Source: Prorocentrum cordatum (lineage: Eukaryota > Sar > Dinophyceae > Prorocentrales > Prorocentraceae). Taken from it: a stretch of DNA of 64,000 nucleotides. The stretch is taken from assembly GCA_963575745.1 (NCBI GenBank), contig CAUYUJ010016282.1, positions 1,544,872-1,608,871 of the forward strand. The letters are read 5' to 3'. Both the position numbers and the translations under genes were made by a program. How positions within the stretch are numbered: the first letter of the stretch is position 1; the number at the start of each line of letters is the position of its first letter. Under the pieces are notes generated by a model, which did no database searches, had not been told where the DNA came from, and saw nothing but the letters and a program-made list of their open reading frames with translations. Below, one piece after another: positions 23,230 to 35,560 of the stretch.

Positions 23230-23960
23230 CGTCGTCGTCGACGTCGGAGGAGGAGGAGGAGGAGGACGACGAGGATGAGTAATATGAGGGGGAGGAGGAA
23301 GTGGATGATGGCGAGGACGAGGAGGACGAAAAGGAGGAGAAGGAGGAGGAGGAGGAGGAGGAGAAGGAGAAGGAGGAGGAGGAGGGGAACGAGGGAGAGT
23401 TTGGTACCTCGGGGATCCTTTTGAGGCCTGTACGTGGTCTTTCGGGAGCCTCTTGGAGGCCTCTTTGGGCCGGCTGGGCGCCTCTTGGGGCCCTCTTGGG
23501 GCGCTCTTGGGAGCTTATGGGACGCTCTTGGGGCCATCTTGGAGGACATTGATCAAACAAACGGGGAGTTCAAATTACTATCCCCCTTCGGGAGCGCGGA
23601 ATATCGCCCTCTGGACCCTTATTGATTGGGGCGCTCTTGGGGCCGTCTTGGAGCTCTCTTGGGCTGCCCCTGTTGCTTTCTCGGGCCATCTTGGAGCCAT
23701 CTTGAGGCTTCGGATGGCCACCGGAAGCGAAAAGGCGATAATGCAAACATCGCTGATGTTCTTTAGGTGTTTGGCGGATTTGGGATTAGCGGGGGTTCTT
23801 TGGAAGTTTCGGACGCATTTTGGGTCCGTCTTGGAACTTGTTCGGGGCCTCTTGGCGCATCTTGCGAGCCATCTTGAAGCATCGTGCGCTATTTTGAGCC
23901 ATCTTGGAGCTCATCTGAGACTATCAGGGGCCCTCTTGGCGCCGTCTTGGGCCATCGTGG
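23230..23960 (+). repeat. GAG array then CTTGGGGCC minisatellite
   Basis: GGAGGA/GAGGAC runs (23243-23395) lead directly into a CTTGGGGCCnTCTTGGAG array (23405-23960) in plus orientation, interrupted at about 23550-23625 by unrelated sequence. Confidence 0.75.
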
Positions 23961-24059
23961 ACGCTCAAACGCCTCGCGCACCCCCCCGCCATCCAGGTCC
24001 AGGGGAAGGGGTTGGGGGAGGGGTCGAGACACCCAACCGCCCGCCCTCCCTACACATTA

Positions 24060-27000
24060 GTACCGCCCGGGCCTGAGCATGTTCAGCGGTCGTCTTTGGA
24101 TGGGCAACTATTGGGATTCAAAGCCGACCCCAGATGCGCGACGTTTGGCCGAGACGCGCCACTCGTGCCAGATGCGCCACGTGCTCTGAGTGCGCGCCAG
24201 GTGCGCCGCACACCCCAGCCGCGCCAGGTGCGGCGCATTTGCGGCACGTGCAGACTGCGTCAGGTGCGCCCGCGCACGTTGCAGCACACATCGGGAAACG
24301 CGTCAGCCCCCGACATCCTTGTCGAACACCGATGTTCATCATTGTGTCATGTGGGCCTGCGCACAGGTGGCCACGCGCCACCAGCCCCGCCGTCCTTGTA
24401 AAAACCACTTGACAGTGATCGCGGGATGGCCGCGCATAATCCAGATTTTGCCGCGAGGTGCATGGTGTTTTTTTTTTTTGCGTCAGGGATGGTAGCCCTG
24501 CGCACAACAGAGAATGTGCTGACACCCCCTGTCGTCTTTGCCAAAAACAGTGCAAAGTTATTGCGGGCCTCGCGAACGTGACTCAAGACTTTGCCCCAAC
24601 GTGTATTGTGTATGGCTTTTGACAGGCATGGTGGGGTGTGGAGGGGCGCATCGGGTTGGCCGTGCAAGCTCCAAATGTGGACGCACAGTTCGTTTTGTAT
24701 GGTTTTTTGGCAGGGATGGTGGGGGGCGGCTGGGCATGTTGTCGGCATAGTGCCTGGTTGGCCCCCGGTCGCTTGGGGGATGGGGTGCGTACGAATAAGG
24801 AACACTGATCAAGCTACCCACCCGCCCGCAAGCCGTCACTCCCACCTGCCCTCCTAGCACATAAATAGCAATCATACCTGGGCATGTTTAGCGGCCGTTT
24901 TTGGATGGACAATTATTGAGAACCAAATCGGACCCCAGGCGTGCGACGTTTGGGCGAGATGCGCCACGCGTGCTAGGGGCGCCACGCGTGCCAGATGCGC
25001 CACGTGCTCCGAGTGCGCCAGGTGCGCCGCACACTCCAGCCGCGCCAGGTGCGGCGCGTTTGGGGCACGCGCGGAGTGTGTCAGGTGCGCCCGCGCACGT
25101 GGCAGCACACATCGGGAAAATGTCGGCCCCCGACATCCTTGTCGAACACCAATGCCCATCATTGAGTCTGTTGGGCCTGCGCACAGCTGGCCACGCGCCA
25201 CCAGCCCTGCCGTCCGTGTTAAAAAACCACTTGACGGTGATCGCGAAATGGCCGCGCACAGTCCAGATTTAGCTGCGAGGTGCATGTTGTATGTTTTGTT
25301 TGTCAGGGATGGTAGCCCAACGCGCAGCAGGGCATGTGCTGACACCCCCGCCGTCTTTGCCATACGAAGAGCTCGCGGGCCTCACGAACATGATTCAAGA
25401 CGATGCCCCAAAGTGTAGTGTGGATTGTTTTTTGACAGGCGTGGTGTGGGGGGGGGGGGCGCGTCGGGTCGGCCGCGCAAGCTCCAAATGTGGAGGCATA
25501 TTGCGTTTTTTTTGTCAGGGATGGTGGGGTGCGGGTGGGCATGGTGTCGGCATGGTGCCTGGTTGGCCCCCGAGGAGGAGGAGGAGGAGGAGGAGGAGGA
25601 GGAGGAGGAGGAGGAAGAGGAGGAGGAGGAGGAGGAGGACGACGAGGAGGAGGAGGAGGAGGAGGGGAGGGAGAGAGGTTTTTCTTTCGTGGACACGACA
25701 ACGGGCGCGCCGGCTGCGAACCGCAGTTGCGTGAATCATTGTGACTTGCCGCCCGCCCAGCTCCTGAAACCGACGGGCCGCAGCGTCGACGACAAGAAAG
25801 TCCATGTTGACGGGCAGGCGTCCCCGCGCGATGCGCGTTGCGTCCCATTCCCGCTACGCGATTCGCAGCGCCGACGAAGAGAAAATACATTTTGGCAAGA
25901 AGAACGTTGACGGTGCTATGTTTTTTTGCAGGTAGGACGGGGGGACCCGCGTAGGGTCGGCCAGGCGTCCGCGCGCGTTGTGCGCCGCGGCTCGTTCCTG
26001 TTATATTTTTCGCAGCGTCGACGTTCGACGACAAAAACGTCCATGTTCACGGGGCGACGTTGATTTTGTATTGTTTTTGGTATGTAGGACGCGACCGCCC
26101 ACTTGGGCCCCAAAGCGATTTTCATTCCGCCCCGTTCCTGCTGCACTTTTCGTAACTCGACGGCATGTTGGCCAGAAAAAGTAGGGTGAGTTCGACCTGT
26201 TCGTTGACAGTTGGGACGGCGGGGTTGTTTTCGGCCGGTTAGGTGGGGGTTTGGGGGTATTTCATTAGACGAAATAAAGATAATGAGCAGTGATCAAGCG
26301 ACCCGCCCGCCCGCACGCCGTTTAGCTCACCCCCATCCGCCTTCCCAACGCATAAATAGCAATCGAGCCTGAGCATGTTTAGTGGTCGTCTTTGGATGGA
26401 CAACTACTGGGAACCACAGCCGACCCCAGGTGCGCGACGCTTGGGCGAGGTGCGCCACGCGTGCCAGGGGCGCCACGCGCGCCAGGCACCCCTGGGTTCG
26501 AGCGTGCCAGGCACGCCTGGTGCGCCAGATGCGCCACGTGCTCCGAGTGCGCCAGGCGCCCGCACATTCCAGCCGCGCCAGGTGCGGCGCGTTTTGGGCA
26601 CGTGCAGAGTGCGTCAGGTGCGCATGCACACGTGACAACACATTGGGGGACATGTCGGCCCCCACCATCCTTGTTGAAAACCAAGGCCCAACATTGGTTC
26701 AGCTGGGCCTGCGCACGGCAGGCCACGCGCCACCACCCCCGCCGTTCCTGTCAATAACGACTTGGCCGTGATTGCGGGGTGGCCGCGCGCGATCCAGATT
26801 TGGTCGCGAGGTGCATGTCGCATTTTTTTGTCAGGGATGGTAACCCTGCGCGCAGCAGGGAAAATTCTGACAACCCCGCCGTCTTTGCCAAAAACAATGC
26901 AAAGTTATTGCGGGCCTCGCGAACATGATTCAAGACTCTGCCCCAAAGTGTCTTGTGCATGGTTTCTTGACAGGCGTGGCGGGGAAGGGGGGTGCATCGG

Positions 27001-27155
27001 GTTGGCCGCGCATGCTCCAGATGTGGAGGCAGAGTGCGTTTTGTAGTGTTTTTTTTAAAGGGATGGTGGGGGGGCCCTCATGGGGTTGGCATGGTTCCGA
27101 GTTAGCCGCCGGCCGGGTGGGGGAGGGGGTGTATATCAACAGAGAACAGTGATAA
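24060..27155 (+). repeat. Three copies of an approximately 0.8-kb repeat
   Basis: Copies begin near 24060, 24810 and 26297. Each has, in order: GCATGTTTAGCGG(T/C)CGT-like start (24076, 24884, 26374), a GTGCGCCACG(T/C)GCC mini-array, GACATCCTTGTCGAACACC, GTGGGCCTGCGCAC, a T-run with GTCAGGGATGGTA, and ACATGATTCAAGAC. The third copy ends in GTGTATATCAACAG. No open frame is conserved between copies, so I read it as non-coding, perhaps a non-autonomous element or local segmental duplication. The second copy is split by inserted sequence at 25.57-26.24 kb. Confidence 0.75.
25570..26240 (+). other. Insertion into the second 0.8-kb repeat copy
   Basis: Begins with a GGA array (25574-25668), then a degenerate repeat carrying GCAGCGTCGACGACAA and GTCCATGTTGACGGG (25780-25820) and again GCAGCGTCGACGTTCGACG and GTCCATGTTCACGGGG (26011-26056). 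Absent from copies 1 and 3. No gene. Confidence 0.5.
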
Positions 27156-27272
27156 AACGCCGCCCCGAATGTGAAAAGGGGGGTTGGAATAGGAGCTCCC
27201 TAGACCACCTACGTCCGGAGGGCTGGTGGGATTCCTGCTCCAACCTCTAAATGTCCATCTTCTCCTGACCTT

Positions 27273-27968
27273 CTACTTCTTCTTGAGCCGCTCCTCCCTC
27301 CGCTTCTCCTTTAACTCAGCCTCGGTGGGGGGTTTCCGCAGAGATACCATGCCGCCGGTGGTGGAATTGGCGTGCGTGGCGTCTTCCATAGAGGTGTCCT
27401 CGGCGTCGACGGTGTCCCTCTACACGGAGTCGTACTCGATGCCGATAGGCCCGAAGGCCGAGGCGGCGGTGCCGGCAAGCTCGGCGTACTCGCAGTCGAA
27501 ATCGTCGGCCCATGACGCACGCTCGGCTTCTGGCTGTACGGGTTCACAATCTGGAAGATCCCTGGCAGCGACTGCGGCGTCGGAGCAGGGAAGCTCACCG
27601 CCCTTCCTGCGCTTGTGCATCTTCAGGTGCGTGAAGAAGGTGCGCTTCCAAAAGCTGTTCTGCTTGTTCCCCTGCCTGTTGTTTCGCTTGTCGCGCTGCA
27701 TCATCCTTCTTTCATTCGGCTTGTGTGGAATCGCAGGTGGCGTAGGAGTAGAACTAGACGCCGAAGGCAGCGGGGGCAGCCCCACTCGCACCAGCAGACC
27801 ATCCGCAAGACCAGCACCCAGGCGCCTGGGAGGTGCAGGTGGCTTGGGCACCTTGCTGAAACCCGCCTCCGCACGCACGACCATAGACAGGGCACTCACC
27901 AATTTGACGATTGACGAGGTCGCAGGCGTGCTGGTCTCTGACGATAAGGATGCGCACGTCGTCGCCAT
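27273..27968 (-). CDS. Hypothetical protein candidate, one frame change
   Basis: An ATG at 27968 opens a minus-strand frame of 182 codons: Ser/Thr-rich start, a Pro-rich stretch, then a basic segment (NERRMMQRDKRNNRQGNKQ, FFTHLKMHKRRKGG) and an acidic end. It meets TAG at 27420, but shifting by two bases continues sensibly as EDTVDAEDTSMEDATHANS and finishes KEKRREERLKKK-stop at 27273. A charged C-terminus ending at a stop argues for real coding. The frame change may be a sequencing error, a decay mark or an unrecognised splice junction. A second frame starting near 28053 (KFGDISTVLFCMPVELVDKL) could be an upstream exon. No family recognised. Confidence 0.4.
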
Positions 27969-28053
27969 TCCAGCCGACGTAGGTCAGCTTATCGACAAGC
28001 TCGACGGGCATGCAGAAGAGCACAGTGCTGATATCCCCGAACTTCACCGCCAC

Positions 28054-28750
28054 CGACGACAGGCCGGACCGTCAGCAGCAACGCTCAAGCCAGCACCATT
28101 GCGGGTCCAGCGCCGAGGCTTGGAGTCAATCAATTTTTGAGCCCAAGTGGTTTGAGAGGGAAAGTACGAGGAGGAGCAGGAGGTGGAGGGGGAGGAGGAG
28201 GAGATGCAGGCGTAGGGGGAGAACGGGGAGGAGAGGAGGCGGAGTAGGGAGGACGAGGAGCCCCTCCCCCTCGGTCGGCCTCGCGTGCCCTGCAGCGAGG
28301 CCAGTCTGCCCGGGAATTTTCCGTCGTGGCTCCAGGGTCTTCTGGGCATTCTCTCGGGGGTCGCCAGAGGTGGCACCTGCCCAGCGTTCCACACACTCAT
28401 GACTTCCTTGCGGCACAATATCCTAGACAGCTTTACTCGCTTACGATGGGGGCCGCGGTTGGGGTCGGCTTAGAATTGGGCGGGAACACGTTTCAGATTG
28501 TTCGCATTGCTGCAGCTGTTCTACATCATGTTCCTGTTCAGTTTGGGAGTCACGGCTGTGTGTGTGTGTGTGCAGTGCCTCCTCTCTGCCTCGACCGTTG
28601 GATCGGTATCTTCTTCTGTTTTTCGCGGGGTCCGGGTTCGGTGCCTATGTAGCGATTCGCAATCTTGTCGTGGTGGTTGGCCATTCGCCTCTTCGGGAGG
28701 TTCTGCCACTTTCTGCGAGGCGCCATGGAGTGGCGAGGGTGAAGGGAGAG
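28054..28750. other. No gene seen
   Basis: GGAGGA-rich part at 28165-28255 and a short TG run at 28556-28572. Otherwise unassigned. Confidence 0.35.
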
Positions 28751-28754
28751 CCAC

Positions 28755-28990
28755 TGGATATCGGGATAGGGATCGGCATAATTAGGGTTACGGATGGGGA
28801 TACAGGGCGAGGGATAGGGATCGTGACTGGGATCGAGTTCGGGACGGGGAAATGGATCGTGATAGGGATCTACGATATGGTTCGGAGTAAAAGAGATAGG
28901 GATCCGGACAAAGGCAGAGAGAGAGAGAGAGGAAGAGTGAGAGAGAGAGAGAGAGAAAGACAGAGGTGGAGCAATAGGGATAGAGAGGGA
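28755..28990 (+). repeat. GGGATA-type repeat and GA run
   Basis: Loose hexamer/dodecamer repeat (GGGATAGGGATCG words), with a GAGAGA run at 28915-28965. It borders the R250 composite on its 5' side, as the short GACAGGGATAGGGATCGG does at 30720. Confidence 0.65.
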
Positions 28991-28994
28991 TACG

Positions 28995-29265
28995 GATCGG
29001 AGGTTGGGGGGTGAGATCGAAGTGGAACGGAGAGCCCCCCTACCGGGAAATCGATTTCGGTTTCGTGTTCGTGCGTGCCGTGCGGGCGAGGCGAAGCTGC
29101 GTGGGCGGGCGAGAGAAAGTCTCCTGTGGCTGAGGCGCGGCCAGAGCAAAAGAACCTTGACTGGGGGGCCGGTGCCCCGCGGTGTCCCGCCGGTGTCCCG
29201 CTCGGGGGCCGGTGGCGCGCGGTATCCCGCCGGTGTCCCGCCAGTGTCCCGTCGGTGTCCCGAGC

Positions 29266-29317
<52 letters not shown>

Positions 29318-29617
29318 GGATGATGAGGATGATAAGGATGATGATGATGATTGGTGATGATGATGATGATGATGATGATGATGTTGATGATGTTGACGGT
29401 GATGATGATGATGGTGATGGTGGTGATGATGTTGGTGTCCCGATGATGAGGATGTTGACGATGTTGATGATGGTGATGGTGGTGATGATCATGGTGCCCC
29501 GATGATGTTGGTGATGATGATGTTGCTGATGATGATCGTGCCCCGATGATGATGATGATGTTGATGATCCTGATGCTGTTGATGATTTTCAGATGATTCG
29601 ATGATGATGACGATAAA

Positions 29618-29699
<82 letters not shown>

Positions 29700-29930
29700 G
29701 TGTCCCGATGATGATGGTGATGATGAGGTTGACGATGATGCTGTTGATGATGATGGTGATGAAAATTATGATGATGATGGTGTCCCGATGATGATGCTGA
29801 TGATGATGATGATGATGGTGACATTGATGATTGTGTCCCGATGATGATGATGAGGAGGATGATGATGATTTTGATTATGGTGGCCCAAGGATTGTGATGA
29901 TGCTGATGTCAATGATGATGTTGGTGTCCC

Positions 29931-29991
<61 letters not shown>

Positions 29992-30712
29992 GTGCTGATG
30001 ATGATGACGATGATGATGGTCTTCCGATGATGATGCTGATGTTGATGATGCTGATTTTGCTAATGATGATGATGATGGTGTCCCGATGATGATGATGATG
30101 ATGACGATGATGATGTTGATGATGTTGTTCCGGATCGTGATGATGAGATGATGATGACGATGTTGATGATGATGATGATGATGGTTGTGTTCTGATGATG
30201 ATAATGATGGTGCCCCGATGATGATGTTGATGATGGTGATGGTGACGATCATTGTGTCCCCATGATGATGATGGTGGTGATGCTGATGATGTGGACGATG
30301 GTGATGAGGCGGAGATGATGATGGTGTCCCGATGGTGCTGGTGATGCTGATGATGTTGATGACATTGATGACGATGATGTTGATGATGATGATGCTGATG
30401 ATGATGATGATGATGATGGTGATGACGTTGATTGTGATATCGATTGTGATATCGATAGTGAGATCGATAGTTAGACCGAATGTGGGATCGATTGTGAGAT
30501 CGATAGTGAGATCGATGATAGTCAGATCGATTGTGGGATCGATCGAATGAAATAGATCGAGTGAGATCGCTTGTGACATCGATCGAGCGAGATCGATCGA
30601 GCGAGACCGATAGTGAGATCGATAGTGAGATCGATAGTAGGACCGATCGAGTGAGACGTTGGTTCCTCCCCCCCCAAACCTCCTTATCACCCGAAGGGTG
30701 GTCGTATAGGTA
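28995..30712 (+). repeat. R250 composite repeat, copy a
   Basis: Starts with GGTTGGGGGGTGAGATCG and a conserved block of about 170 bp (GGAACGGAGAGCCCCCC, TTCGTGTTCGTGCGTG, GCGGGCGAGGCGAAGCTGCG), called R250 here. Then come GGTGTCCCGCC units (29175-29262), a GAT array with interspersed TGTCCCGATGATG (29263-30430), a GTGAGATCGATA 12-mer array (30430-30650) and an end module GTTGGTTCCTCC then CTTATCACCCGAAGGGTGG (30655-30712). The same start and end modules recur elsewhere, so this may be one repeat family with satellite inside. Confidence 0.65.
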
Positions 30713-30734
30713 GGGTTATGGACAGGGATAGGGA

Positions 30735-31545
30735 TCGGAGGTTAGGGGGTGAGATCGAAGCGGAACGGAGAGCCCCCCAGCGGGAAAATGGTTTCGGTGT
30801 CGTGTTCGTGCGTGCCGCACGTGCGGGCGAGGCGAAGCTGCGTGGGCGGGCGAGAGGAAAGTCTCCTGTGGCTGAGGCGCGGCCGGACCAAATGATTCCC
30901 CCCCCTGCAAACGGAGCCGCGCAGTGTCCCGCTGGTGTCCCGCTGGTGTCCCGGTAAGTCTCCCGTCGCTGAGTCGCGGCCGGACCAAATGTTTCCCGAC
31001 CGGCAAACGGGGCCGCGCGGTGTCCCGCCGGTGTCCCGCCGGTGTCCCGCTGGTGTCCCGGTGTCCCGCTGGTGCGAAAACGATGGTGAGACCGATAGTG
31101 AGATCGATTGTGAGATCGATTGTGAAATCGATAGCGAGACCGATAGTGAGATCCATCGAGTGAGATCGATGGTGAGATCGTTTGTGAGATCGATAGTGAG
31201 AGCGATAGTGGGATCTATGGTGAGATCGATTGAGTAAGATCGATAGTGAGATCGATCGAGTGATATCGATTGAGAGAGCGATAGTGAGATCGATAGTGAG
31301 ATCGATTGAGTGATATCGATAGTGAGATCGATAGTGAGATCGATGGAGTGATATCGATAGTGAGATCGATCGTGGGATCGAAAACGAAATCGAAAGTGAT
31401 ACCGACAGTGAACTCGATCGAGTGAGACCGATAGTGAGATCGATCGAGTGATATCGATCGAGTGAGATCGATAGGAAGGTCGATAGTGAGATCGACCGTG
31501 GGATCGATAGTGAGACCGATAGTGAGATGCACATCGAAATGCAGT
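30735..31545 (+). repeat. R250 composite repeat, copy b
   Basis: R250 block (30735-30910), GGTGTCCCG units in two sets (30915-31075), then a GTGAGATCGATA 12-mer array (31080-31545). No end module seen. It directly follows copy a, making a tandem pair. Frames reading IVRSIVRS or LTIDLTID are repeat artefacts. Confidence 0.65.
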
Positions 31546-31689
31546 TCGAAATGCACATCGACAATTAAATCGACATGCGCATCGATAAACAAATGCAAAT
31601 GCAAATCGTCAGGCACATCGACATCCCGTGCTGTATGCTGTGCCAAGAGCGAGCGGCAACGCAACAATCTGTGAACACCAAGGCTCCCA

Positions 31690-31830
31690 GTACGAACGTT
31701 TTCGGAACAGGCTCTTACGGGTTGCTCCAAGAAGCTCCCGGGAAGCCCCAAGAGGCCCCCAGGAGGCCCCCCAAGAGGCCCCCAAGAGCCCCCCAAGGGG
31801 TCCAAAAGACGAGTCCAAACGGCCCCCCAA
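31690..31830 (-). repeat. CTTGGGGCC minisatellite, reverse orientation
   Basis: CCCCAAGAGGCCCCCAGGAGG-type words, the reverse complement of the other loci. Adjacent to the left end of the DIRS-like element. Confidence 0.65.
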
Positions 31831-31850
31831 GCCTTTGCAAAATGAGCGAA

Positions 31851-31940
31851 TGTTTGTGCGAGCGCGGCAGTGATTTGATATCTTGGCGATTCTGGCGCTT
31901 CGAACATGTTCACGATCTGTACCGTGAACGTATATGCTCA
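31851..31940 (+). repeat. Left flanking direct repeat of the DIRS-like element
   Basis: About 80 percent identical by eye to 37817-37905. The shared core GATTTGATATCTTGGCGATT continues with CTGGCG in both. Confidence 0.7.
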
Positions 31941-32128
31941 GAGCGTGAATTACCTACCCCGCTTTCGCTTCCAGGCAAAACCAAGTCATACCATGCGCCT
32001 CCTCGTCAAGCGGCCTGACCAGTACAGGCTGCAATTTGGCATCGTTTGGTATCTCTTGGAAGCGAGGGTGGTCAAAAGCGAGGTAGGTTTGTTTTCCCCC
32101 TATATGCTCAAGCTCGTCCTGCAGGAGC

Positions 32129-34078
32129 TTGGGCCGAGCGCCCTCCAACCCGGCCGGCAGTGCGTGGAGCACGCGCCGCAGCTGGGGTAATTACGCGGCG
32201 CTGGGTTCGCTGGTGGCGTCGTCGGCCCAGCGACCGACCTGCGTGTGCGGCTGCGCGCCACCAGCGCCCGACGAGGGGGTGCTCGAACTGCTGGGCCAAC
32301 AGCTCCAGCGGCGCGGGCCCGACATTACAACCGCCTGCCCGCCGCCTGCGGCTTGCCCACTGGCGCCGGAGTGCCCAGGGCTGCTGGGCCTCTTGCTGGC
32401 AGCCTTCGGCGGCGGCGCGCTGGTCGGCGGCCTGGTGGTGACGCCGGCGCTGGCGATATTCGGCGCTGCGAACGTGAGGCAACGGAGCCACGGGGAGGCG
32501 ACGCTGCCCGCACCTGCGGCGAGGCTGTCCATCGGCCGGCCTGCGGCGTCGGAGGAATCGACTCCTCCGCCGACGCTCGAGGACGAGGCGCGCGCCAAGT
32601 TTGAGCGAGTGCGGGCCCGCTGAGATGGAGCGTCCTCTTTCTAATCCCAGCTTGCGCGAGGGCGACTTAGTGGCGGTGCAGTACAACTGTCCGCCGAGGG
32701 ACCTGAGGCATTAACGTTTTTTATTATTATTTTTTTTCTGGTGGGGGTTCCGAGGATGTGGGCGTGATGACGCCCGACGGAAACGTTTACGTGGAGCGTT
32801 GGGACCTGCCCGACGTGGCCTCCTGGACGCGGCTTCCTGGCGGCGTGCAGGGCAGCGACCTAGGCGACTCAGGGGTGCGCTGCGACCGCTTTCGGCAGGT
32901 GCCGCTGGCCCAAGAGCTCGGATTTCACAGAGGCGCCCTGGCCCGCCAGTGCCGCCAGCCAGCCCCCTCCCGGGCTGCCGCTGGTGCCGAACGTCGGGAT
33001 GGCGATCGCGGCGCTGCCTGCGCCTGCACCGCTGCCGCCGCCCGTGGAGGGCCCCCCGACTCCGAAAGGGGGAGAGGGCGCGCCGCCGCTGGGGGCCGTT
33101 GGCGCCGCGACGCCCGCCGCTGGGCGGCCCCTGGGCGCGTGGGTGACGGCGGAGGGCCGCGACGGGATCGCGCGGCTGACCCGCCTGGAGGCGCCGCCCG
33201 CCCAGGCCGCGATTGGCGACCGAGCCCTCGTTCAACGCGTTGGGAATCCGCTGGTGCTGATGCTGGTGCACGAAGGTGACCTGGCCGATGGGAGAGTCCA
33301 AGGCCTGGATGTTGCGGCGCCCGGCGCCGATGGAGGAGTCGACGAGAACGGCGACCTTCGGACCCTCTCGGCGGTGTGGGGTCGGATGAACGAGCGCCAC
33401 CGCACCTGGGACACCTCTCCGAGAAGAGCTTCACGGACTGGCCGCTGATGGGGCCGAGGACCGCCCCGTGGCTCTGCAGGCGCATCCGCCAGAACGGTGG
33501 GAGCCCGACCGCCTTCTCCTCGCGCGCCGCGCGGGACATGAAGATGGATGGCGGAGAACGACCGCGGCGCCCACGAGCTCGAGGCGTTGCTCAACGCGTT
33601 GGAGCTGGCTGGCTCGGTGGACCAGCTGAACGTCGAGAACCAATCGTGCATGGAGCTCGCGGGGCGCAGGCTCCAGCTGATTACGGGCGCAGGCTCGGGC
33701 GGAGGCGCCGCCGTCTGGGAGGGCTCCGAGCACTTCGTGGGGCTCGGGCGCAGGGCGAGAGGCACCGCCCCGGCTCTCCAGAGCCACGTGGCCGCCAGAC
33801 TCAAGGACGAGGCAGAGGTCGAGAAGCAGCGCGAGAAAGCGCGAGAGGCCAGGAAGTTTCGTGAAGGTACGTCTGGCGGCAACGAGACGCAGCTCGGGAG
33901 GAGCGCGCGTGCGCGTGTGCGTGGTGGCGGTGGTGGTGGTGGGGTGGGGTGGGAGGGTCGCCCGACCCCTACTCCCATTGAGGGCGAGGAGCCAGACGAG
34001 ATCCACCTGGTCGCGCAGTGCCGCCGCAGTTTTGGCTCATGTCAGTCGCGGGCCTGGGATGGAGTGCGATTGGGCTAA
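32129..34078 (+). pseudogene. Gag-like region of the DIRS-like element
   Basis: Pieces in changing frames: a Cys-containing start (AQRPTCVCGCAPPAPDEGVL, about 32218) followed by a hydrophobic stretch (GLLGLLLAAFGGGALVGGLV, about 32385) that could span a membrane; MTPDGNVYVERWDLPD (32764); AWVTAEGRDGIARL (33139); FTDWPLMGPRTAPWLCRRI with QNGGSPTAF (33430); and ELEALLNALELAGSVDQLN with a charged coiled-coil tail (33578-33860). I recognise this order from repetitive dinoflagellate proteins lying upstream of RT, a recollection rather than a search. Function is presumably structural. Confidence 0.5.
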
Positions 34079-34269
34079 GCGTGGATGCGACAGCTTGGGC
34101 TCTTGGTTCCCAGGCGAGGTCTTTCCTCGTCTGCTTCCTGGCGTCGAGCCGCCGCCTCTTTTCGGGCCCTCCCGAAGTGCCCAGCGCGCGCAGGCCCGCG
34201 GGAGACAGCAGAAGGTAGTGCGAGAGGCCTGCGCTGCTTTGAACTGGATGGCGGTGGCCGTTCCGCCTT

Positions 34270-35560
34270 CGGATGCCCCCCCCCCCCCACCCCCCCCCTC
34301 GCGAGGCGCGGGAAGTCGCATGTAAAGACGTGGGCATCCTCGCGTCGCACTACGTGGATGCCGCTTGCGAGGTGCTTTCTGAAGCAGCACGCTCGCTTCC
34401 ACGGCGCATTGAGGGCTGCGGCCCGTCTGACAGCTCTGTGCGTCCGTTCGTGAAGGACCTCGCGTCGTTGCCGGCCGACGCAGCCGACTGCCCTCTGGCG
34501 GCTGAGGCGCTGGGCGAGCGAGGGCGATGTATTGCTTGAACGGCGGTTGCCGTTTGATTTTCTCAGCGATGATGAGGAGAAAAGGTCCGAGCTACCTGCG
34601 ACGGCCCACATGGGCCCGAGGCCCCGAGGGGACAGCCGTGCCTGTGTAGATTTAGCGAGAGAGTTGCATCGCAGAGGTATAGTCACCTGGCGTCGGCAAC
34701 GCCGGGCTGAGTGCGCCATGGTTTTGTCGCTAAGAATGGCGGTCGGCTCCGTCTCATAGTTGGCGCCCGCGCTGCGAATCAAGAATTCAGGCCCCCCCTG
34801 GAGCGGCGCTGGCAACGGTTGAGAACTTCGCCAGTGTCGAGGTGGGGGCCGAAGATGCGCTGTGCGTATCCAAGGGGATGTTTCGAATTGTTTCTATAGG
34901 CTAGGTATCGACGGCCCTCTGTGCGAGTGTTTCGGTCTCCTTCCTTTCGAAGCTGGGGTGCTTGGGGGTCGAGCAGGTGGGCGGGGCTCCAGTGGCCTCG
35001 GACGCGCAGAGGGCCGCGCGGGTGACCTCGTATCAGGCGCCTTGCCTGAGCCCCGAGAACACCTTTGAGAACCGCTCGTGCAACGCGGTGTTTGATTTCA
35101 AGGGGATGAATCTGGCCCAGGGGTCCTGGGTCTGAGGGCGGATGAGGTCCAGAAGGTCCGCGAGGCCGCGACGGATGCCCTCGGCGGCGCGGGCGCGTTG
35201 ACGCGCGAGCCCGCAGAGTCTATCTACGCGGGCGAGGCACGTGGAGTGGTTATCGATGGGGCTAGGGGTGTAATGCGTTTGAGTGAGTGGCGGCATAGTC
35301 GCCCCCGCGGGGCTCTTCAGTGGGCTCTGAGCAGGAAGAAGTTGAGCGATGCGCAGTTGGAAATGCTCGTGAGACACCTCACCTTCGCTTTCCTGATGCG
35401 TCGTCCTCTGCTGTCGGTCTTTGATGCTACCTACCGTTTCATTTGTTGTTGCTACCAGTCTGAGCTAACCTTGTGGCCAAGTGTGATCGCCGACGTTGAG
35501 GCCGCTTATCGTTTATTACCTCTGTGCGTGGCCGAGTTGCGTCTGCCGTGGGGCCCTGAG
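34270..35560 (+). pseudogene. Reverse transcriptase remnant of the DIRS-like element
   Basis: FVAKNGGRLRLIVGARAANQ (about 34722) matches the fingers motif (KKxGxxRLVxDxRxxN) of DIRS/Ty3-class RTs. GDVSNCFYRLGIDGPLCECF (34873) matches the motif A region (DixNCFYrlgi), with the first Asp in place. The YxDD region is not recognisable. Then come the thumb and connection (LSDAQLEMLVRHLTFAFLMR and RPLLSVFDATYRF, 35344-35440). The first two blocks lie in frames 1 and 2, so at least one shift separates them. Confidence 0.6.

Noticed and set aside
27856-27899. A short GT-AG intron in the minus-strand candidate
   Set aside because: The GTGAGT donor is good, but neither the 44-base nor the 74-base acceptor keeps the following frame, so I did not call an intron.
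30430-31545. CRISPR-like regularity of the GTGAGATCGATA array
   Set aside because: A contiguous 12-base minisatellite without unique spacers.
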